DNA of 54,163 nucleotides. Origin: Methanobacterium sp. Lineage in GTDB: Archaea; Methanobacteriota; Methanobacteria; Methanobacteriales; Methanobacteriaceae. The notes beneath the pieces are model-generated. The model was given only the letters and a program-made list of their open reading frames with translations. It had not been told where the DNA came from and ran no database searches. The position numbers were made by a program, and so were the translations under genes. The stretch covers positions 1 to 54,163 of the forward strand of contig JACWMK010000013.1 of NCBI GenBank assembly GCA_015661405.1, given 5' to 3'. Below are positions 51,768-54,163 of the stretch, one piece after another (positions within the stretch are counted from its first letter, which is position 1; every line of letters starts with the position of its first letter).

Positions 51768-52062
51768 TTAACAACCCAACTAAATTTAAATATAATAATA
51801 TTAAATTATATTTTCATAAAATTAAATTAAAATTATTCTATTAATATAATATCATTTAAAGCACTTAAATTTTCGTGGTAATAAATAAAAATTAAGGATT
51901 TAAAAGTATAAATTCATTTATTTTATTCAAATATTCTGTTAATTTAAGTATTTACTATTAATTAATAAAGATTAAATTAATAAATAAGATGTAATCTAAA
52001 AATATTTTTATACTAATTATTTCTCAAATTAAAATAAAATATTTATAAAGTAGTGATATACA
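51768..52062. other. Intergenic promoter region
   Basis: About 295 AT-rich bases between divergent genes. A TTTATAAAG box at 52041-52049 precedes the kinase start. No other feature is supported. Confidence 0.4.
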
Positions 52063-54163
52063 GTGGTTAAACCTGATACAACAATCAATAACTATGATAA
52101 ATTTCAACAATCTTCAGAAATGCTATCTGCAATATTTACTCTGAATCCAGATGGTATCTTTCTTACAAGAGCATCTGATGGGAAATATATTGATTGTAAC
52201 CAAGAATTTCTCAATCAAATCGGTTATTCTCGAGAAGAAGTTATTGGACACAACTCAGCTGAAATAAATTTATATAATATAGAGGAACGCCAAGCCTATA
52301 TTAACGAGATTCAAAGAAAAAAGAATCTATATGATTATGAAATGAAGATCAGAAGAAAAGATGGCACATATATTAACATTCTCTATTCCGGTCGCTTCAT
52401 CACCATTAATGAAGAACTACTAATTCTTAACATTGGTAAAGACATCACTAAAAGAAAGAAATTAGAAAAAAATAAACAAAAACTATTAGAACAGGTGCAA
52501 CTATCTAATGAAGAGTTAGAAGTATCTAACGAAGATTTACAGTCCACTACTGAGGAGTTAACAGTATCTAACGAAGATTTACAGTCCACTACTGAGGAGT
52601 TAAGGGTATCTAATGAAGAACTTCAGCAGCAAGGGGATGAACTGATACATGTTAATCAAATGCTGAGAGAAAATGAGGAAAATTTAAAAAGGCAAGCTGC
52701 CTTATTAAATGTTTCATATGAAGCAATATTTTCCTGGGATTATAACAAAGGAATATTATCTTGGAATCAAGGAGCAGAAAGACTGTACGGTTATAATAGC
52801 AAAGAAGCTATTGGCCATGTTAGCCATGAATTACTTAAAACCCAGCACCCACTTGAGCTTGATGAATTCTTGGAAGTATTAGCTAAGGATAAAATGTGGA
52901 CTGGTGAAATAACTCACACCACTAAAAAGGGCCAGAAGATCATAGTTGAAACTCGTCAACAATTAATTAAAGATAAATCTGGTAAAAAAATTGTCATTGA
53001 AACTAATCGGGACATCACCGAACGTAAACAAACTGAAGTTGAGCTGGCTAAATATAGGGAACAGTTGGAAGATATGGTAGGGGCTCGTACAGCTGAGCTT
53101 GAAGATGCTTATGAATCTTTAAAAGAAAGTCAAGAACATTATTTAACTTTATTTAATTCTATTGATGAAGGCTTTTGCACTATCGAAGTGATATTTGATG
53201 TTGATGATAAGCCTATAGATTATCGTTTTTTAGAAATTAATCCCGCTTTTGAAGGGCAAACTGGATTGATTGATGCTAAGGGTAAGTTGATGCGTGATCT
53301 TGCTCCTGATCATGAGGAGTATTGGTTTGAAATTTATGGTAAAATAGCATTATCAGGAGAACCTAAGCGTTTTGTAAATGAAGCAAAAGCACTGAATAGA
53401 TGGTATGATGTTTATGCATTTAAGATTGGTGATCCTGAATGTCGTGAAGTTGCTATTCTTTTTAATGATATCACTAAATTTAAAAAGGCTGAAGAAGAGC
53501 TTGATAATGCGAGTAAGTATAATCGTAGTTTAATTGAAGCTAGTGTGGATCCATTAGTTACTATTGGCCCCGATGGTAAAATCACTGATTTAAATAACTC
53601 CACTGAACTAGTAACTGGTTATTCCCGGGAAGAACTTATCTTTACTGATTTTTCGGATTACTTCACTGAACCACAGAAAGCTCAGGCAGGATATCAGCAG
53701 GTATTTAAAGAAGGTTTTGTACGAGATTATGAGTTGGAAATGAAACATAAAAACGGGCAGATAACACCGGTTTTGTATAATGCATCAGTTTATCGAGACA
53801 AGGAAGGTGAGGTTGTTGGTGTTTTTGCTGCTGCGCGTGATATAACTGAAAGTAAACGTACTGAATCAGAAAAGCAAAAACTATTGGAAAATATTCAACA
53901 GTTTGCTGAAGACTTAGAGGCTTCTAATGAAGAATTACAAACTACAACCGATGAACTTCAGAGAGCAAATGAAGAATTACAAACTACTACGGAGGAACTT
54001 CAAGCTACGAATGAAGAGCTTAGATTAGCAGGGGCTTATACTCGTAGTTTGATTGAGGCTAGTGTAGATCCATTGGTAACTATTGGTCCCGATGGGAAAA
54101 TCACCGATGTAAATAACTCCACAGAAAAAGTTACTGGTTATAATCGAGATGAACTTATTGGTA
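52063..54163 (+). CDS. Multi-PAS sensor protein, probably histidine kinase (partial)
   Basis: Open from GTG 52063 (an in-frame TGA lies three codons upstream) to the right edge, 700 codons. It aligns with the start of the kinase at 34349-37381 (SSEMLSAI[FY]TLNPD; LYDYE; NILYS.RFIT). Order: PAS (about 20-130), coiled coil with ELxVSNEDLQSTTEE units, PAS (about 210-325), coil, PAS (360-475), PAS (483-600), coil (605-660), and the start of a further PAS nearly identical to the previous one (SLIEASVDPLVTIGPDGKIT). The kinase core would be beyond the edge, so the transmitter type is inferred. No membrane segment. Confidence 0.88.
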   Translation, partial: MVKPDTTINNYDKFQQSSEMLSAIFTLNPDGIFLTRASDGKYIDCNQEFLNQIGYSREEVIGHNSAEINLYNIEERQAYINEIQRKKNLYDYEMKIRRKDGTYINILYSGRFITINEELLILNIGKDITKRKKLEKNKQKLLEQVQLSNEELEVSNEDLQSTTEELTVSNEDLQSTTEELRVSNEELQQQGDELIHVNQMLRENEENLKRQAALLNVSYEAIFSWDYNKGILSWNQGAERLYGYNSKEAIGHVSHELLKTQHPLELDEFLEVLAKDKMWTGEITHTTKKGQKIIVETRQQLIKDKSGKKIVIETNRDITERKQTEVELAKYREQLEDMVGARTAELEDAYESLKESQEHYLTLFNSIDEGFCTIEVIFDVDDKPIDYRFLEINPAFEGQTGLIDAKGKLMRDLAPDHEEYWFEIYGKIALSGEPKRFVNEAKALNRWYDVYAFKIGDPECREVAILFNDITKFKKAEEELDNASKYNRSLIEASVDPLVTIGPDGKITDLNNSTELVTGYSREELIFTDFSDYFTEPQKAQAGYQQVFKEGFVRDYELEMKHKNGQITPVLYNASVYRDKEGEVVGVFAAARDITESKRTESEKQKLLENIQQFAEDLEASNEELQTTTDELQRANEELQTTTEELQATNEELRLAGAYTRSLIEASVDPLVTIGPDGKITDVNNSTEKVTGYNRDELIG
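52521..52603. repeat. Exact 42-bp tandem duplication in the coiled coil
   Basis: Two copies of a 41-base identical block (52521-52561 and 52563-52603) with a 42-base period, encoding 14 residues (two heptads) VSNEDLQSTTEELT. Perfect identity implies a recent duplication that lengthens the coil by exactly two heptads and so keeps the register. Confidence 0.85.

Overview
The window is low-GC archaeal DNA that fits the Methanobacteriales, most likely Methanobacterium or a close relative. The signs are pseudomurein-binding repeats joined to a transglutaminase-like endoisopeptidase domain, paired cobalt and nickel ECF transporters, deoxyhypusine synthase, an archaeal TRAM protein, a TrmB-type regulator, archaeal TATA promoters and several apparently leaderless genes. 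No rRNA, tRNA, CRISPR array or intact insertion sequence was seen. The species is not identified.

Layout. 1-2083: a minus-strand stress cluster with an Hsp20 protein carrying a KE-rich coiled-coil arm (cut by the left edge), a 47-aa KGKAKE-repeat protein, a frameshifted small exported protein, a 27-aa membrane peptide and a normal Hsp20. 2169-3842: UbiB-type kinase. 4421-6899: three ABC genes, the first preceded by what looks like the amputated N-terminus of a permease. 7443-8545: a pseudomurein endoisopeptidase-like gene with a structured leader. 9016-11669: an orphan protein, a small secreted repeat protein and a frameshifted response regulator-histidine kinase hybrid. 11677-19574 (minus): DUF362 ferredoxin protein, two CbiO ATPases, cobalt CbiMNQ and nickel-type NikMN plus CbiQ, with an unannotated 74-codon plus-strand gene between the two transporter blocks. 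20420-22424: TRAM protein, pyrF and a membrane protein.

22425-30135 is accessory and decayed. It holds an MFS remnant, a two-gene PIN-domain module with a homopolymer frameshift, a PsbP-like remnant, an M48 protease beside a zinc-ribbon protein, a TrmB-type regulator divergent from a flavodoxin, and an AP2-like remnant. 30136-33746: two large secreted surface proteins, divergently arranged, one built from a 24-bp tandem repeat. 33976-37645: a PAS/GAF histidine kinase with a truncated response regulator and the scar of a second kinase. 37703-40398: membrane protein, deoxyhypusine synthase and an HTH-CBS regulator. 40468-43200: a decayed integrated element with an integrase pseudogene, a ~105-bp direct repeat, an intact secreted TIM-barrel-like protein and broken genes. 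43210-50840 is dominated by metal homeostasis: MntP, a CPC-type P-ATPase divergent from an ArsR repressor with a clear operator, and a PRC/MgtE_N/CBS protein with an Nramp transporter behind two TTAGG-N4-CCTAA boxes. An aquaporin and a second PAS-rich kinase (cut by the right edge) close the window.

The most unusual signals are regulatory and translational. The two transglutaminase-like genes, 35 kb apart, share a ~33-bp core promoter, a leader hairpin abutting the Shine-Dalgarno (SD) sequence, a GGAGGCGGT SD, and an AUU or AUA codon at the ideal initiation distance. Possible AUU starts recur at three other genes, including the hidden 74-codon gene. All functional statements come from reading the sequence; no database search was run.
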